Assembly (NCBI RefSeq): GCF_003382275.1
Contig: NZ_QTJX01000002.1
Coordinates: 868,001-932,000 of the forward strand
Length of the DNA: 64,000 nucleotides
Source: Flagellimonas nanhaiensis
GTDB lineage: Bacteria > Bacteroidota > Bacteroidia > Flavobacteriales > Flavobacteriaceae
Direction of reading: 5' to 3'
The translations under genes were made by a program, and so were the position numbers. The notes under the pieces are model-generated. The model saw nothing but the letters and a program-made list of their open reading frames with translations. It was not told the origin of the DNA and searched no databases. Within the stretch, counting starts at the first letter, position 1. Each line of letters starts with the position of its first letter. This document shows positions 54,932-64,000 of the stretch, one piece after another.

Positions 54932-55644
54932 TATTTGGTTGTTTTTTGAAGAATATCAGTTCCTAAGTGCCTATCATCACTATTTACATACCAGGCCCGT
55001 GTCTTGGGCATCTTAATACCGTTAATCTCTTCCAATCCTTTCAACAGGATATATTCGCCATCGTTTTTGCTTTCATCATGATAGAATTGATAAATTTCCA
55101 TAGCATAGGAATTCGGGTCAAAATAAAAATACCAGACATCTTTGCCGACGCTTTCTTCGTAATCAACCTTAAGCACCAAATATTCCTTTCCCTTAAAAGT
55201 TTTGGTCTGAACTTTCGGGTCCAACTTGGTTCCAGGGTCGTTTAACTTCATAGGTAACCCATAGAGGTAGGTATAGTAATTACGCATCATGGTTCCCCGC
55301 TCACAGGTCAATCTGTAGGTTTTCCTGTCCGCTTCCGATATGTCCGTGGATCCATTAAGGGTAGTTTTGCACGACTGTTTGTCAAAGGTATAGGCATAGG
55401 ACGCTCCGTCTTTTTCAACCTGAAGGTTGAACTGCTGATTGGGATTGTCCATGGTTATGGTACTCAATCTATCGCTAGAATTGGGTGTTTCCATAAGGAC
55501 CTGGAAATTGCCTTCAAAGGATTTCCATTTACCGTCTGGGTCATGAAAGGCAATGGCCTTTTCTAAAAGTTCTTTACCAGTAAGGTTCTGTGCTTGAGAT
55601 ACGGTGCAACAACAAAATGCTGCTAGTAGAATGAAATAACGCAT
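54931..55644 (-). CDS. DUF6503-family secreted protein
   Basis: A 237-aa protein with a signal peptide (RYFILLAAFCCCTVSQAQ). The mature part resembles the DUF6503 family: ELLEKAIAFHDPDGKWKSFEG at the start, YYTYLYGLPMKLNDPGTKLDPK and FDPNSYAMEIYQFYHDE further on, ending in INGIKMPKTRAWY. The fold is probably LolA-like, but function is unknown. The coupled gene downstream is GH130-like, suggesting both act in the envelope. Confidence 0.85.
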   Translation of the reverse strand: MRYFILLAAFCCCTVSQAQNLTGKELLEKAIAFHDPDGKWKSFEGNFQVLMETPNSSDRLSTITMDNPNQQFNLQVEKDGASYAYTFDKQSCKTTLNGSTDISEADRKTYRLTCERGTMMRNYYTYLYGLPMKLNDPGTKLDPKVQTKTFKGKEYLVLKVDYEESVGKDVWYFYFDPNSYAMEIYQFYHDESKNDGEYILLKGLEEINGIKMPKTRAWYVNSDDRHLGTDILQKTTK

Positions 55645-55673
55645 GCAGCAAAAATAAACAAAACTATGAGTTC

Positions 55674-57953
55674 TTATTGCTTATCTATTCTTGCAGGCTC
55701 CACGGTACTATCATGTTCCGTGTAATATAGCTCAAGGAGCTTCATGGTAGACTTTACCAAATCTTTGCTTTCGGTCAAAAAGGAAAAGTACAGGGTGGTG
55801 TTTTTGGGGCTGGATTCCTCTGTTCGGGTTCTGGCCACCTGTTTTTCGATTTTGTCAGAAACCAAATCAAAAAGCTCATCTTTTTGCCCGAGAATCGACC
55901 CGATTTTTTCGAAAGTCCTGGCTTGAAAAATCTCTTGTGTCCCTTCAAAAAGTTCCTCCATGGCCACATCAAGCTCTTTAAGTTCCTTTATCTGGGTGTA
56001 TTTGAGCTTTTTATGGTTGTTGTGTACATGTTTGTAGCCCAATGTGCCGATGTATTCAAGGGATTGGGAAAGATCCTGCAAATGCCCAAGCAAGGTAATG
56101 TAGAAGTTACTGGCACCTCCCACACTGGACTCATCCAAATTCTTTATGAAATAAAAGATGTTGTTTTTTAAGTCATCAATCTCTTTGGACATTTTATTGA
56201 TTCCTTTCCTGTTCTTTCTCAAGGTTTCAATATCATGTCTGGCCAGACCATTTACAGAATTGGTGTAGATCCTGTTGCTTCTTTTAATCATGTTGCCGAT
56301 GTTGTCGGCACTTTCCTCAATAACACCTTGTATCGAGCTGCTTTCGGCTTTTCTTAGGCTATCTTCGGCCTTTATTACCTTGGTTTTCTTATTGTGGGAA
56401 ATGTAGTTGCGCAACAGAATAGTGGCGGCAATGACCAATAGCAGGACTAAGGAAACAGCTTTGCCAATATGCAACAGGTATGCGATTACGGCAGCTGCTG
56501 CAAAAGCGCTTAAGGCGGTAAAGAACCATCCTCCGATTACATTCAATACACCTGCAACTCTATAAACAGCGCTCTCTGCGCCCCATGCCCTATCTGCCAG
56601 GGAAGTACCCATGGCTACCATAAAGGTAACATAGGTGGTGGATAAAGGCAGCTTCATTGAAGTGGCAATTGAAATAAGTACACTTGCCACCATAAGGTTT
56701 ACAGAGGCCCTTACCATATCAAAAGCAGGCATATCCTGAACCTTGCTCTTGGGAACATACACATAGGGTACCACAAATCGCTTGTCCACCTTACTTTGAA
56801 GTGAAGCAGGGATAACTTTGGATAGGTTTTCAAAAGCTGCAATGCTGAACTTAACAATTTGTCTGGATAGATAGTTGGGTTGAAAACGCTCCTCTCCTTC
56901 ATCTTGCCTTGCCAAATCTACGCTTGTCTTTACCACACTTTTGGCTTTTGAAGAAAACCAAAGGGTTACTACCATGATTATGCCTGAAAACAGAAGAAGC
57001 AATGTAGGGGTTCTTACCGCTGCAGAAAGACCGCTCATGTTGAATTCTGCCGGAGCTATCCCCGAAGCCTGCCAATCTTGAAAAGATTGAAGCGCAGCAA
57101 TAGGCACACCAATAAAATTCACCAAATCATTACCGGCAAACGCCATGGCCAAAGCAAAAGTTCCGAAACCAATGACCAAACGGTATACGTTAAACTTGAG
57201 GAAAGTTGCAAACGCATAGGAAATCAGGGTCCATACAACACAGTTCAATAAAATAAAGAGTTCTGGTTGCGAAGAAACAAAATCAGACAGCCCGCCATTA
57301 AAAATGGCAGCACTTTTTAGACCTTTTACCAAGATGAAATAGACAATGGCTGTAATGGCCAGTCCCCCAAAAACGGATTCCACCCATTTTGATTTGTCCT
57401 TGTAATCAAAAGATATCAGCAATCTGGATATAAACTGAACAATCGCACCAATAGTAAATGCTATAAAAACAGATAAAAGAATTCCGAAGATAATTTCTGC
57501 GGCCTTATCTGTGTTGATATAGGTTCCCAAGTCGGAAAACCCACCGTCAATCTTAACTATTTTAACCAATGAAATGGCTACCGAAGCACCCAGTAATTCA
57601 AATACAATGGATACGGTGGTTGATGTGGGCATTCCTAGGGTGTTGAAGAAATCCAACAGCAGGATATCCGTAATCATCACGGCCATAAAAATGAACATGA
57701 TTTCTTCGAAAACGAATTCACCAGGGTTAAAGATTCCTTTTCTTGCTACCTCCATCATGCCGCTTGATGACAGCGCACCAAAAGCAATACCAACACTTGC
57801 AACGATCATAATGGTCCTAAAGGATATGGCCTTGGAACCTATGGCTGAGTTCAAGAAGTTAACAGCATCATTACTAACACCAACGACCAAATCTGTTATT
57901 GCCAAAATTCCCAAGGCAACAACCATAAAAATGTAGATATTCTCCCCCATCAA
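55674..57953 (-). CDS. PiT-family inorganic phosphate transporter with PhoU-like tail
   Basis: A 759-aa protein. The first 520 residues are a PiT transporter (about 12 helices) with signature VGVSNDAVNFLNSAIGSKA and its internal repeat FAGNDLVNFIGVPIAALQS. The last 230 residues form a soluble helical domain resembling PhoU/DUF47 (DNIGNMIKRSNRIYTNSVNGLA, KEIDDLKNNIFYFIKNLDE). PiT imports metal-phosphate with H+ or Na+; a PhoU-like domain in cis may regulate uptake. Single-gene unit on the minus strand, divergent from dgt. Confidence 0.94.
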   Translation of the reverse strand: MMGENIYIFMVVALGILAITDLVVGVSNDAVNFLNSAIGSKAISFRTIMIVASVGIAFGALSSSGMMEVARKGIFNPGEFVFEEIMFIFMAVMITDILLLDFFNTLGMPTSTTVSIVFELLGASVAISLVKIVKIDGGFSDLGTYINTDKAAEIIFGILLSVFIAFTIGAIVQFISRLLISFDYKDKSKWVESVFGGLAITAIVYFILVKGLKSAAIFNGGLSDFVSSQPELFILLNCVVWTLISYAFATFLKFNVYRLVIGFGTFALAMAFAGNDLVNFIGVPIAALQSFQDWQASGIAPAEFNMSGLSAAVRTPTLLLLFSGIIMVVTLWFSSKAKSVVKTSVDLARQDEGEERFQPNYLSRQIVKFSIAAFENLSKVIPASLQSKVDKRFVVPYVYVPKSKVQDMPAFDMVRASVNLMVASVLISIATSMKLPLSTTYVTFMVAMGTSLADRAWGAESAVYRVAGVLNVIGGWFFTALSAFAAAAVIAYLLHIGKAVSLVLLLVIAATILLRNYISHNKKTKVIKAEDSLRKAESSSIQGVIEESADNIGNMIKRSNRIYTNSVNGLARHDIETLRKNRKGINKMSKEIDDLKNNIFYFIKNLDESSVGGASNFYITLLGHLQDLSQSLEYIGTLGYKHVHNNHKKLKYTQIKELKELDVAMEELFEGTQEIFQARTFEKIGSILGQKDELFDLVSDKIEKQVARTRTEESSPKNTTLYFSFLTESKDLVKSTMKLLELYYTEHDSTVEPARIDKQ

Positions 57954-58099
57954 TTAAGAAATATGACAAAAATGCCACTATAATTCTGCACCAAGGTTAA
58001 TAAAATGTTACCAAATAATACGCATTAAAAGGGAATAATTCTGCAGTGCTGGGCCAAAAACTATCTTTTGATATATCTTCGCCACAAATAGGACTGACC

Positions 58100-59458
58100 A
58101 TGGACTGGGAACGTTTACTTTCCTTAAAACGATTTGGAGATACTCATAAAAGACTTCGCAAAGAACAGCAAGAAACCCGATTGGGTTTTGAGGTAGATTA
58201 TGACCGTATTATTTTCTCCTCTGCATTCAGAAGTCTTCAGGACAAGACCCAGGTAATTCCCATGCCGATCAATGTTGGGTCTTCCAAGGATTTTGTGCAC
58301 ACTCGACTAACCCATAGTCTCGAGGTGTCTGTTGTGGGCCGAAGTCTGGGAAGAATTGCAGGGCAGCAAATTTTGGCCAAACATCCGTATTTAGCTGAGG
58401 TGCATGGATATCATTTTAATGATTTTGGGGCTATTGTTGCTGCAGCGGCACTTGCCCATGACATTGGCAACCCTCCGTTTGGGCATAGTGGTGAAAAGGC
58501 TATCGGCAATTATTTTGAGCAAGGAAACGGAAAGAAATACCGGTCAGTACTTTCTAAGGAAGAATATCAGGATTTAATTGATTTTGAAGGGAATGCCAAT
58601 GGGTTTAAACTGCTTACAGAGTCTAAGGAAGGCGTTCCCGGGGGACTTAGACTCAGTTATGCTACTTTGGGAGCCTTTATGAAGTACCCCAAAGCATCAT
58701 TGCCCAAAAAACCATCACCTCATATTGCTGACAAGAAATTTGGATTTTTTCAATCAGAACAGGATTCTTTTAAAGAGGTTGTGGAGGAAATAGGTCTGGT
58801 GGCCAATCCAAATAACCCTGGTATAGGATTCTACAGGCACCCTTTGACCTATTTGGTGGAAGCGGCCGATGATATTTGCTATACGATCATAGATTTTGAG
58901 GACGGTATTAATTTGGGGCTTGTTCCCGAGGAATATGCGTTGGAATATCTCATCAACTTGGTAAAAGACAAAATCAACGTAAAAAAGTACAATGCCATAG
59001 CCAATTCCAGTGACAGATTAAGCTATTTAAGAGCTTTGTCCATTAATGCATTGATTACGGATGCCGTGGATGTTTTTGTTCAGCACGAAGAGGAAATATT
59101 AAATGGAAGTTTTGACTGTGCATTGCTGGACAAGGGCAAGTATCAGGCCCAAATATCCGATGTAATCAAATTAAGCGTTGAAAAAATCTATCAGTCCAAT
59201 GAAGTAATCGATAAGGAATTGGCAGGATACAAAATAATCTCTGACTTGCTCGATATATACACTACGGCTTTGGTGAACCAGAGTGAAGGTATTGATACCA
59301 ATTACGACCGACTACTTATCAAAAGCCTACCGGAAGATTATCGAAATACAGAGTTGTCCCTGTACCAGATTTTACTGAATACGTGTTGTTTTGTCGCCAG
59401 TCTTTCCGACAGTGCCGCCGTACGCATCCATAACAAAGTTATGGGGAGACAGGTTTAG
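58100..59458 (+). CDS. dgt: Deoxyguanosinetriphosphate triphosphohydrolase-like protein
   Basis: A 452-aa HD-domain dNTPase. Motifs: SSAFRSLQDKTQVIP, HTRLTHSLEVS (first His), ALAHDIGNPPFGHSGE (HD pair and catalytic His). It hydrolyses dGTP or other dNTPs to nucleosides and triphosphate. ATG 58100 is preferred because homologues start at MDWERLLSLKRFG; a GTG at 58046 would add 18 residues. It lies between the PiT gene (divergent) and a convergent DUF3078 gene, 2 bp from the latter. Confidence 0.92.
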   Translation: MDWERLLSLKRFGDTHKRLRKEQQETRLGFEVDYDRIIFSSAFRSLQDKTQVIPMPINVGSSKDFVHTRLTHSLEVSVVGRSLGRIAGQQILAKHPYLAEVHGYHFNDFGAIVAAAALAHDIGNPPFGHSGEKAIGNYFEQGNGKKYRSVLSKEEYQDLIDFEGNANGFKLLTESKEGVPGGLRLSYATLGAFMKYPKASLPKKPSPHIADKKFGFFQSEQDSFKEVVEEIGLVANPNNPGIGFYRHPLTYLVEAADDICYTIIDFEDGINLGLVPEEYALEYLINLVKDKINVKKYNAIANSSDRLSYLRALSINALITDAVDVFVQHEEEILNGSFDCALLDKGKYQAQISDVIKLSVEKIYQSNEVIDKELAGYKIISDLLDIYTTALVNQSEGIDTNYDRLLIKSLPEDYRNTELSLYQILLNTCCFVASLSDSAAVRIHNKVMGRQV

Positions 59459-59460
59459 GT

Positions 59461-60519
59461 TTAGAAAGTATAAAGGAACCCCACGCCCAACAATTGCTTA
59501 AACTGTATTCTGGGGATGCCAGGGTCTATTATGGTTCCATTATCTGCCACCACCTCATCAAACTTAATATCGTCATCAAAAATGAGGTGCGTTCCTATAT
59601 TGGCGTTGATATATTGATTGACCTTTAGATTGAAATTGAGCTCCCAATCCACATCAATGTTCCCAAAACTCCGTAGATAATCGGTATAAAGATTGATCCT
59701 GTGATTCATGAGCACGTTTTTCAGGATTTCTTTTTCCCATGTATTGGTGACCAAAAATCCAAGTTCCAGGAAAAGATGCTCTCCTTCATTAACTCCGAAA
59801 GCACCCTGATTGGAAAGTCTATCATCCAAAACAAAGGTAGATTTCATAGTGGCAGGGGAGATGTATAGATTGAATTTCTTTTCGGCCGGAATGTATGACG
59901 TACCCATACCTACGAAAAGATATCCTGGAGACATGAACCTTGAGATGGGAGTGTCCCTATCCGGATATTTGAAACCATTGGAGAACTGCGTATTGAAGTT
60001 CATCTTTACGGAATAGTACCAATTGGTAATGGTATCCTTTCGGAAACTTATAGTGGATGACAATCTAATTTGGTCATCCGTTTTTCTCAATTTCCTTCCC
60101 TCTTGCGCATTGAGTCCGTACCGTAACGTAGCCTGATTGTTCCAGTTGAAATACCGGAATTTGTAATTTCTTGAAAAACGGGCACTTGCCAGGGCCGATA
60201 CCGAATTGTCTCCACCCGCGTTCCAGTTTACAAAAGCGACTTCATTGATATTGAGTCCAAACTCATTCACTTTGTCCCAGAAAGAGGTGGGAACAAAGCG
60301 CTTGTACCATCTGCTCAGTGGTTTTACCCTGTTCAGCACAGTCCTAGGGTCCGTTAGCTTTGCACTTCGGGTAAGGTATTTTAGTTTAACATCTTTGATG
60401 CGGACTACTTGAAAACCAGTTTCAGTGCTGTCCGGCTCAAAAGCTTGTATTCGGTTTATTTGGGCATTGGTAGAAAAAGAAAGAAAAACAAAAAGGATTA
60501 AAAGACATAGTTTTCTCAT
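59461..60519 (-). CDS. DUF3078-family outer-membrane-type protein
   Basis: A 352-aa protein with a signal peptide (KLCLLILFVFLSFSTNAQ). The mature sequence shows the DUF3078 pattern: FWDKVNEFGLNINEVAFVNWNAGGDNSVSALAS followed by alternating beta strands (RYFNWNNQATLRYG, WELNFNLKVNQYIN), compatible with a beta-barrel. It ends with an aromatic residue (F) typical of outer membrane proteins. Role unknown. Overlaps the dxs stop by 4 bp (ATGA), so the pair is coupled. Confidence 0.9.
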   Translation of the reverse strand: MRKLCLLILFVFLSFSTNAQINRIQAFEPDSTETGFQVVRIKDVKLKYLTRSAKLTDPRTVLNRVKPLSRWYKRFVPTSFWDKVNEFGLNINEVAFVNWNAGGDNSVSALASARFSRNYKFRYFNWNNQATLRYGLNAQEGRKLRKTDDQIRLSSTISFRKDTITNWYYSVKMNFNTQFSNGFKYPDRDTPISRFMSPGYLFVGMGTSYIPAEKKFNLYISPATMKSTFVLDDRLSNQGAFGVNEGEHLFLELGFLVTNTWEKEILKNVLMNHRINLYTDYLRSFGNIDVDWELNFNLKVNQYINANIGTHLIFDDDIKFDEVVADNGTIIDPGIPRIQFKQLLGVGFLYTF

Positions 60520-62288
60520 TGGTTTAAGGTTGATTGTATATAGGATTTTATTGCCTCAAAATCTATACCAGCCATGCGATGTGTCTCTAGAATTGTTCCA
60601 TGTTCAACAAACCTGTCCGGAACCCCAAAAATCTTAACGGATTTGTTCAGTTTTTCTTTGTTGGCAAACTCTAGAATCGCTGATCCAAATCCGCCCATGG
60701 CACAACCATCTTCCACTGTAATAATATGGTCGTATTGAGTATAGATTCTAAGAAGTGTTTTTTCATCCAAGGGTTTTACAAAACGCATATCGTAGTGGCC
60801 TATGCTTTCTGGCTGGTTTATTTCCGTTAGCATTTTGGCGACTACATTTCCGATATGACCTATGGTCAACACCGCAATTTTTGAACCTTCCTTAAGACAA
60901 CGTGCAGTACCTATTGCAATGGGTTCAAAATTATTATCCCACTCCAACAGTACTCCTCGCCCTCTGGGGTATCGTATTGCAATTGGACCATCAAGTCCGA
61001 GTTGAGCCGTGTACATGATGTTTCGAAGTTCCATTTCGTTCATGGGAGAAAAAATGGTCAGGTTGGGGATGCATCTCAGATAGGCCAAATCAAATACTCC
61101 GTGATGCGTGGGTCCATCTTGACCCACAAGACCGGCTCTATCCAAACAAAAAATGACAGGTAGTTTTTGAAGAGCTACATCATGAATGACCTGATCATAT
61201 GCCCGTTGTAAAAAAGTTGAGTAGATATTGCAGAAAGGAATCAATCCTTGTGTGGCCATTCCGGCGGCCAAAGTTACTGCGTGTTGTTCCGCAATACCCA
61301 CATCAAATGCTCTTTCTGGAATCTTTTCCATCATAAACTTAAGAGAACTGCCTGTTGGCATGGCTGGAGTGATGCCCACAATTTTTTTGTTTTTTTCTGC
61401 AAGCTCAACCAAAGTATGCCCAAAAACATCTTGATATTTTGGAGGAAGTGGTTCTACTGTTTTTTTGATGCGCTCTCCTGTTACTTTGTCAAATTTTCCA
61501 GGCGCATGATAGACCACTTGATTTTCTTCTGCTTTTTTTAAGCCTTTTCCTTTTGTGGTTATAATATGAAGCAGTTTAGGACCCTTAACAGATTTTAATC
61601 GCTCTAACTCCTGTATCAACAATGGTAGGTTATGCCCATCAATTGGACCGGAATAATCAAGGTTGAGGCATTCAAAGATGTTTTCATCCTTGGCCGTTCC
61701 AGATTTTACATTGGTGAGGTATTTTTTCAGAGCGCCAACACTTGGATCTATTCCAATGGCATTGTCATTGAGCACAATTAGGGCATTTACATCGGTGACC
61801 CCAAGGTGGTTCAATCCTTCAAAGGCCATTCCACTGGCAATGGAAGCGTCTCCAACTACCGCAATATGTTGTCTGTTATTTTCTCCATTTAACTTGGAAG
61901 CCAGAGCCATGCCCAAAATAGCAGAAATGGAGGTAGAGCTATGCCCAGTTCCAAAGTCATCGTATTCACTTTCACTTCGTTTTGGAAAACCACTGATGCC
62001 TCCTAACTGTCTATTGGTATCAAAGATTTCTTTCCTTCCTGTCAAAATCTTATGGCCATAAGCTTGATGGCCCACATCCCAAATGAGCTTGTCGTTTGGA
62101 ACATCAAATACGTAGTGGAGTGCAATAGTAAGTTCCACTACGCCCAAACTGGCTCCTAGATGGCCTTCTTTGACAGCAACGATATCAATAATAAATTCCC
62201 GGAGATCTTGTGCAAGTTGTGGTAGCTTTTCCAAAGGTAGCTTTTGAAGATCAGCGGGAGAGTTGATATGTGTTAAAAGTTTTTTCAA
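60516..62288 (-). CDS. dxs: 1-deoxy-D-xylulose-5-phosphate synthase
   Basis: A 590-aa thiamine-diphosphate enzyme that condenses pyruvate and glyceraldehyde 3-phosphate in the first step of the MEP isoprenoid pathway. Motifs: GHLGASLGVVELTIALH, GDASIASGMAFEGLNH with NDNAIGID (ThDP/Mg site), and LDRAGLVGQDGPTHHG. Start is TTG at 62288 (the KKLLTHINSPADLQ block begins there) or TTG 62303; no ATG is available. Its partner downstream by 4-bp overlap is a DUF3078 gene. Confidence 0.96.
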   Translation of the reverse strand: MKKLLTHINSPADLQKLPLEKLPQLAQDLREFIIDIVAVKEGHLGASLGVVELTIALHYVFDVPNDKLIWDVGHQAYGHKILTGRKEIFDTNRQLGGISGFPKRSESEYDDFGTGHSSTSISAILGMALASKLNGENNRQHIAVVGDASIASGMAFEGLNHLGVTDVNALIVLNDNAIGIDPSVGALKKYLTNVKSGTAKDENIFECLNLDYSGPIDGHNLPLLIQELERLKSVKGPKLLHIITTKGKGLKKAEENQVVYHAPGKFDKVTGERIKKTVEPLPPKYQDVFGHTLVELAEKNKKIVGITPAMPTGSSLKFMMEKIPERAFDVGIAEQHAVTLAAGMATQGLIPFCNIYSTFLQRAYDQVIHDVALQKLPVIFCLDRAGLVGQDGPTHHGVFDLAYLRCIPNLTIFSPMNEMELRNIMYTAQLGLDGPIAIRYPRGRGVLLEWDNNFEPIAIGTARCLKEGSKIAVLTIGHIGNVVAKMLTEINQPESIGHYDMRFVKPLDEKTLLRIYTQYDHIITVEDGCAMGGFGSAILEFANKEKLNKSVKIFGVPDRFVEHGTILETHRMAGIDFEAIKSYIQSTLNQ

Positions 62289-62367
62289 GAAATCAAAAGA
62301 CAAAAATACCCATTATCGCCAAAATTATTTTATGTTTAGTTTAGCTGACTCAAACCTTTTTAAAATT

Positions 62368-62817
62368 GTGGAAAACCCCTTTGACGATACATACTTCATG
62401 AAAAAAGCCCTACAAGAGGCAGAACTGGCCTTTGAAAGTGGGGAAGTCCCAGTAGGTGCTGTGGTTACCGTTGACAATAGAATTATTGGCAGAGCGCATA
62501 ACCTTACCGAACGGTTAATGGATGTAACCGCCCATGCAGAAATGCAGGCCATTACCGCGGCCTCCAATTTTTTGGGAGGGAAGTATCTCCATGGATGCAC
62601 GCTGTATGTAACCTTGGAACCGTGTCAAATGTGTGCGGGGGCATTGTACTGGAGCCAGATTTCCAGAATTGTCTATGGCGCACCAGATTTAGAAAGGGGG
62701 TTTAATGTTATGGGAGGGCACCTTCATCCAAAAACAGAGATAGTTGGAGGCATTCTTGAGTACGAGGCATCAGAATTGTTGAAGCGCTTTTTTATTCAAA
62801 AAAGAAACCTGAACTAA
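62368..62817 (+). CDS. tadA: tRNA-specific adenosine deaminase
   Basis: A 149-aa zinc deaminase that makes inosine-34 in tRNA-Arg. The zinc site is HAEMQAI (His, catalytic Glu) plus PCQMCAG (two Cys); GEVPVGAVV at the front is typical. The frame is open upstream to ATG 62332, but homologues begin at the block ENPFDDTYFMKKAL, which follows GTG 62368, so that start is favoured. It diverges from dxs. Confidence 0.93.
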   Translation: MENPFDDTYFMKKALQEAELAFESGEVPVGAVVTVDNRIIGRAHNLTERLMDVTAHAEMQAITAASNFLGGKYLHGCTLYVTLEPCQMCAGALYWSQISRIVYGAPDLERGFNVMGGHLHPKTEIVGGILEYEASELLKRFFIQKRNLN

Positions 62818-62818
62818 A

Positions 62819-62845
62819 CAAAAAAACCCTGGTGATGTACCAGGG
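62819..62845 (-). terminator. Intrinsic terminator of the cold shock gene
   Basis: On the minus strand: 7-bp stem CCCTGGT/ACCAGGG (62827-62833/62839-62845) with a 5-nt loop, then a run of T (62819-62826). Lies between tadA and the convergent csp gene. Confidence 0.87.
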
Positions 62846-62875
62846 CTTGTTCATAATCAAAATAAAATATTGTTG

Positions 62876-63067
62876 TTAGATTACTTGCACTTGTGCAGCA
62901 ACCACTCCTTTTCTTCCTTCTTCTTCTTGGTATTCTACTTTGTCACCTTCGTTTAATTCAACTCCGTTCAATGCAGTAACATGAACAAAGATGTCTTTTC
63001 CTGTTTCGTCGTTGGTAATGAATCCGTAACCTTTGGATTCATTAAAAAATTTTACTGTGCCAGTCAT
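62876..63067 (-). CDS. Cold shock domain protein (CspA family)
   Basis: A 63-aa single-domain OB-fold protein. RNA-binding motifs KGYGFI (RNP1) and DIFVHV (RNP2) are intact; start TGTVKFFNESKG. It binds single-stranded RNA as an RNA chaperone. An 81-bp leader between its ATG and the next gene upstream is A/T-rich, with a long poly-A/T run right before the start. Confidence 0.96.
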   Translation of the reverse strand: MTGTVKFFNESKGYGFITNDETGKDIFVHVTALNGVELNEGDKVEYQEEEGRKGVVAAQVQVI

Positions 63068-63148
63068 TAAAAAAAAATAAATGTTAAAACGCGAAGGTAG
63101 GTTATTTTGTGTGCCCTTGGATAAAAAGGGCTTTAAATCTTTGGAAAA

Positions 63149-63412
63149 TTATTGATTTTCGGATTTTTTCTGCTCCTTGGCCTGCATTTTCTTAATATTC
63201 TCTTTGGTCAACATATAATCTTTCATGTCTTTGCCCTTACTTTCTTTGAACAAAAAGAGGGGCATGGCAATCAAAAACAGACCAACGGTTCCCATTCCGA
63301 TGTATTTGTTGGCAGTACTCAAATCTTCTTCTTTTATGGAGAAACCATATATGATAGAACCAAAGGAAATGAGAACTACGAAGACAACAATATATTTTAA
63401 CCAGGTTTTCAT
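63149..63412 (-). CDS. Small membrane protein of unknown function
   Basis: An 87-aa protein with two hydrophobic helices (residues about 5-24 and 39-55) and a charged, Lys-rich C-terminal tail (KENIKKMQAKEQKKSE). It overlaps the ClC channel stop by 4 bp (ATGA), so the two are translationally coupled. I do not recognise a named family; possibly an accessory of the channel. Confidence 0.78.
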   Translation of the reverse strand: MKTWLKYIVVFVVLISFGSIIYGFSIKEEDLSTANKYIGMGTVGLFLIAMPLFLFKESKGKDMKDYMLTKENIKKMQAKEQKKSENQ

Positions 63413-64000
63413 CGGGTATTGGTGATTAATTTTCTACGATATGCGGTCAACAGCTTGGATTTTGAAATAAACCCAAGATATTTTCCATCTTTTATTACAG
63501 GGAGGTTCCAAGCTCCACTGTCCTGAAACTTTTGCATTACCTGTTTCATGTTATCAGTTTCATAGAAAATATGTTCTGGTGCTCCGTGCATTAAATTTTC
63601 TACAAAAATGGAATCATAGAGCTCAATATTGAACATGAAGTCCCTAATGTCGTCCAAAACAATAATTCCCATTAGCTTTTCTTCGTCATCCAACACTGGA
63701 AAAATATTTCTTTTGGATTTGGAAACAGATTCATGCAACATTTCTCCAAGGGACATCTTTGGGTGTACCGGCTTAAAGTTCTTTTCAATCACGGCGTCCA
63801 TTTCCATAAGACCCAATACCATATGATCCTTATCGTGGGTCAGAAGTGCTCCGATTTTGGCCAACTCTTTGGTATAAATGGTATAGTCCAACGCATTTTT
63901 GGTCATTAAATAGGATATGGAAGCGGTAATCATCAAGGGGACAAAAAGCTGATAGCCCCCGGTAATTTCTGCAATTAAGAAAATTGCCGTCAAAGGGGCA
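63409..64000 (-). CDS. ClC-type chloride channel, C-terminal part with CBS domains (cut by window end)
   Basis: The visible 197 residues begin in the last membrane helices (PLTAIFLIAEITGG, typical of ClC channels and transporters) and continue as two CBS domains (about residues 50-190: LDDEEKLMGIIVLDDIR and VIKDGKYLGFISKSKL). The frame runs through the right window edge, so the N-terminus is not seen. ClC proteins exchange chloride or related anions; CBS domains may bind nucleotides. Confidence 0.9.
   Translation of the reverse strand, partial: APLTAIFLIAEITGGYQLFVPLMITASISYLMTKNALDYTIYTKELAKIGALLTHDKDHMVLGLMEMDAVIEKNFKPVHPKMSLGEMLHESVSKSKRNIFPVLDDEEKLMGIIVLDDIRDFMFNIELYDSIFVENLMHGAPEHIFYETDNMKQVMQKFQDSGAWNLPVIKDGKYLGFISKSKLLTAYRRKLITNTR

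Noticed and set aside
1-64000. Insertion sequences, prophage, CRISPR arrays, tRNA or rRNA genes
   Set aside because: No transposase, integrase or phage protein, no regularly spaced repeats and no cloverleaf or rRNA-like conserved segment was seen in the gaps.

Overview
The window reads as a chromosomal segment of a marine-type Flavobacteriaceae bacterium (Bacteroidota), probably close to Muricauda/Allomuricauda. This is inferred from gene content (DUF1080 lipoproteins, VPS10-like secreted giants, PA0069 radical SAM protein, PiT-PhoU fusion, DUF3078, DUF6503, yicC-gmk-nadD), AT-rich intergenic DNA, weak or absent Shine-Dalgarno sites, and GTG/TTG starts. No species claim is made. I see no tRNA, rRNA, CRISPR array, transposase or phage gene.

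Layout. 1-8.6 kb: a Gfo/Idh/MocA oxidoreductase plus DUF1080 lipoprotein pair (minus strand), then two tandem secreted proteins of about 1040 aa built of BNR/VPS10-like propeller repeats. 8.7-13.2 kb: HemJ-like protein, NtrY-like histidine kinase, enoyl-CoA hydratase and an unknown secreted protein. 13.3-15.9 kb: a tandem duplication of collagen-like lipoproteins in which leader inverted repeat and terminator were duplicated as well. 15.9-19.2 kb: PA0069-family radical SAM protein, a nested hairpin repeat, and an ECF42-type sigma factor cassette with two DGPF/YCII proteins. 19.3-26.8 kb: serine hydrolase, membrane-bound LytTR regulator, M28 peptidase, a second Tat-type Gfo/Idh protein, HD hydrolase, acyltransferase, bacilliredoxin. 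26.9-34.6 kb: mostly housekeeping and membrane genes ending in a TPR histidine kinase/LytTR response regulator pair. 34.6-35.4 kb: the only large gap, which holds LytTR-like repeats, a 23-codon ORF and a strong orphan terminator. 35.4-39.0 kb: class Ia ribonucleotide reductase nrdB-nrdA.

39.2-51.7 kb is the most coherent accessory region: two GMC oxidoreductases (one with a gluconate-dehydrogenase subunit 3 partner), two xylose-isomerase-like TIM-barrel proteins, two DUF1080 (3-keto-disaccharide hydrolase family) proteins, a Gfo/Idh oxidoreductase and two MFS transporters. Together they look like an oxidation-elimination-hydration route for glycosides through 3-keto sugars, an alternative to ordinary glycoside hydrolysis. 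The pair at 33-2262 and the Tat-type oxidoreductase at 23.4 kb may be satellites of the same metabolism.

51.8-64 kb returns to core functions: yicC-gmk-nadD, a GH130-like protein, PiT phosphate transporter, dGTPase, DUF3078 protein, DXS, TadA, cold shock protein, and the C-terminal part of a ClC channel cut by the window end.

The items most worth following are the 3-keto-glycoside cluster, the duplicated collagen-like lipoprotein unit, the sigma-factor cassette with a terminator 11 bp before the sigma start codon, and the hidden transcription unit between the LytTR regulator and nrdB.
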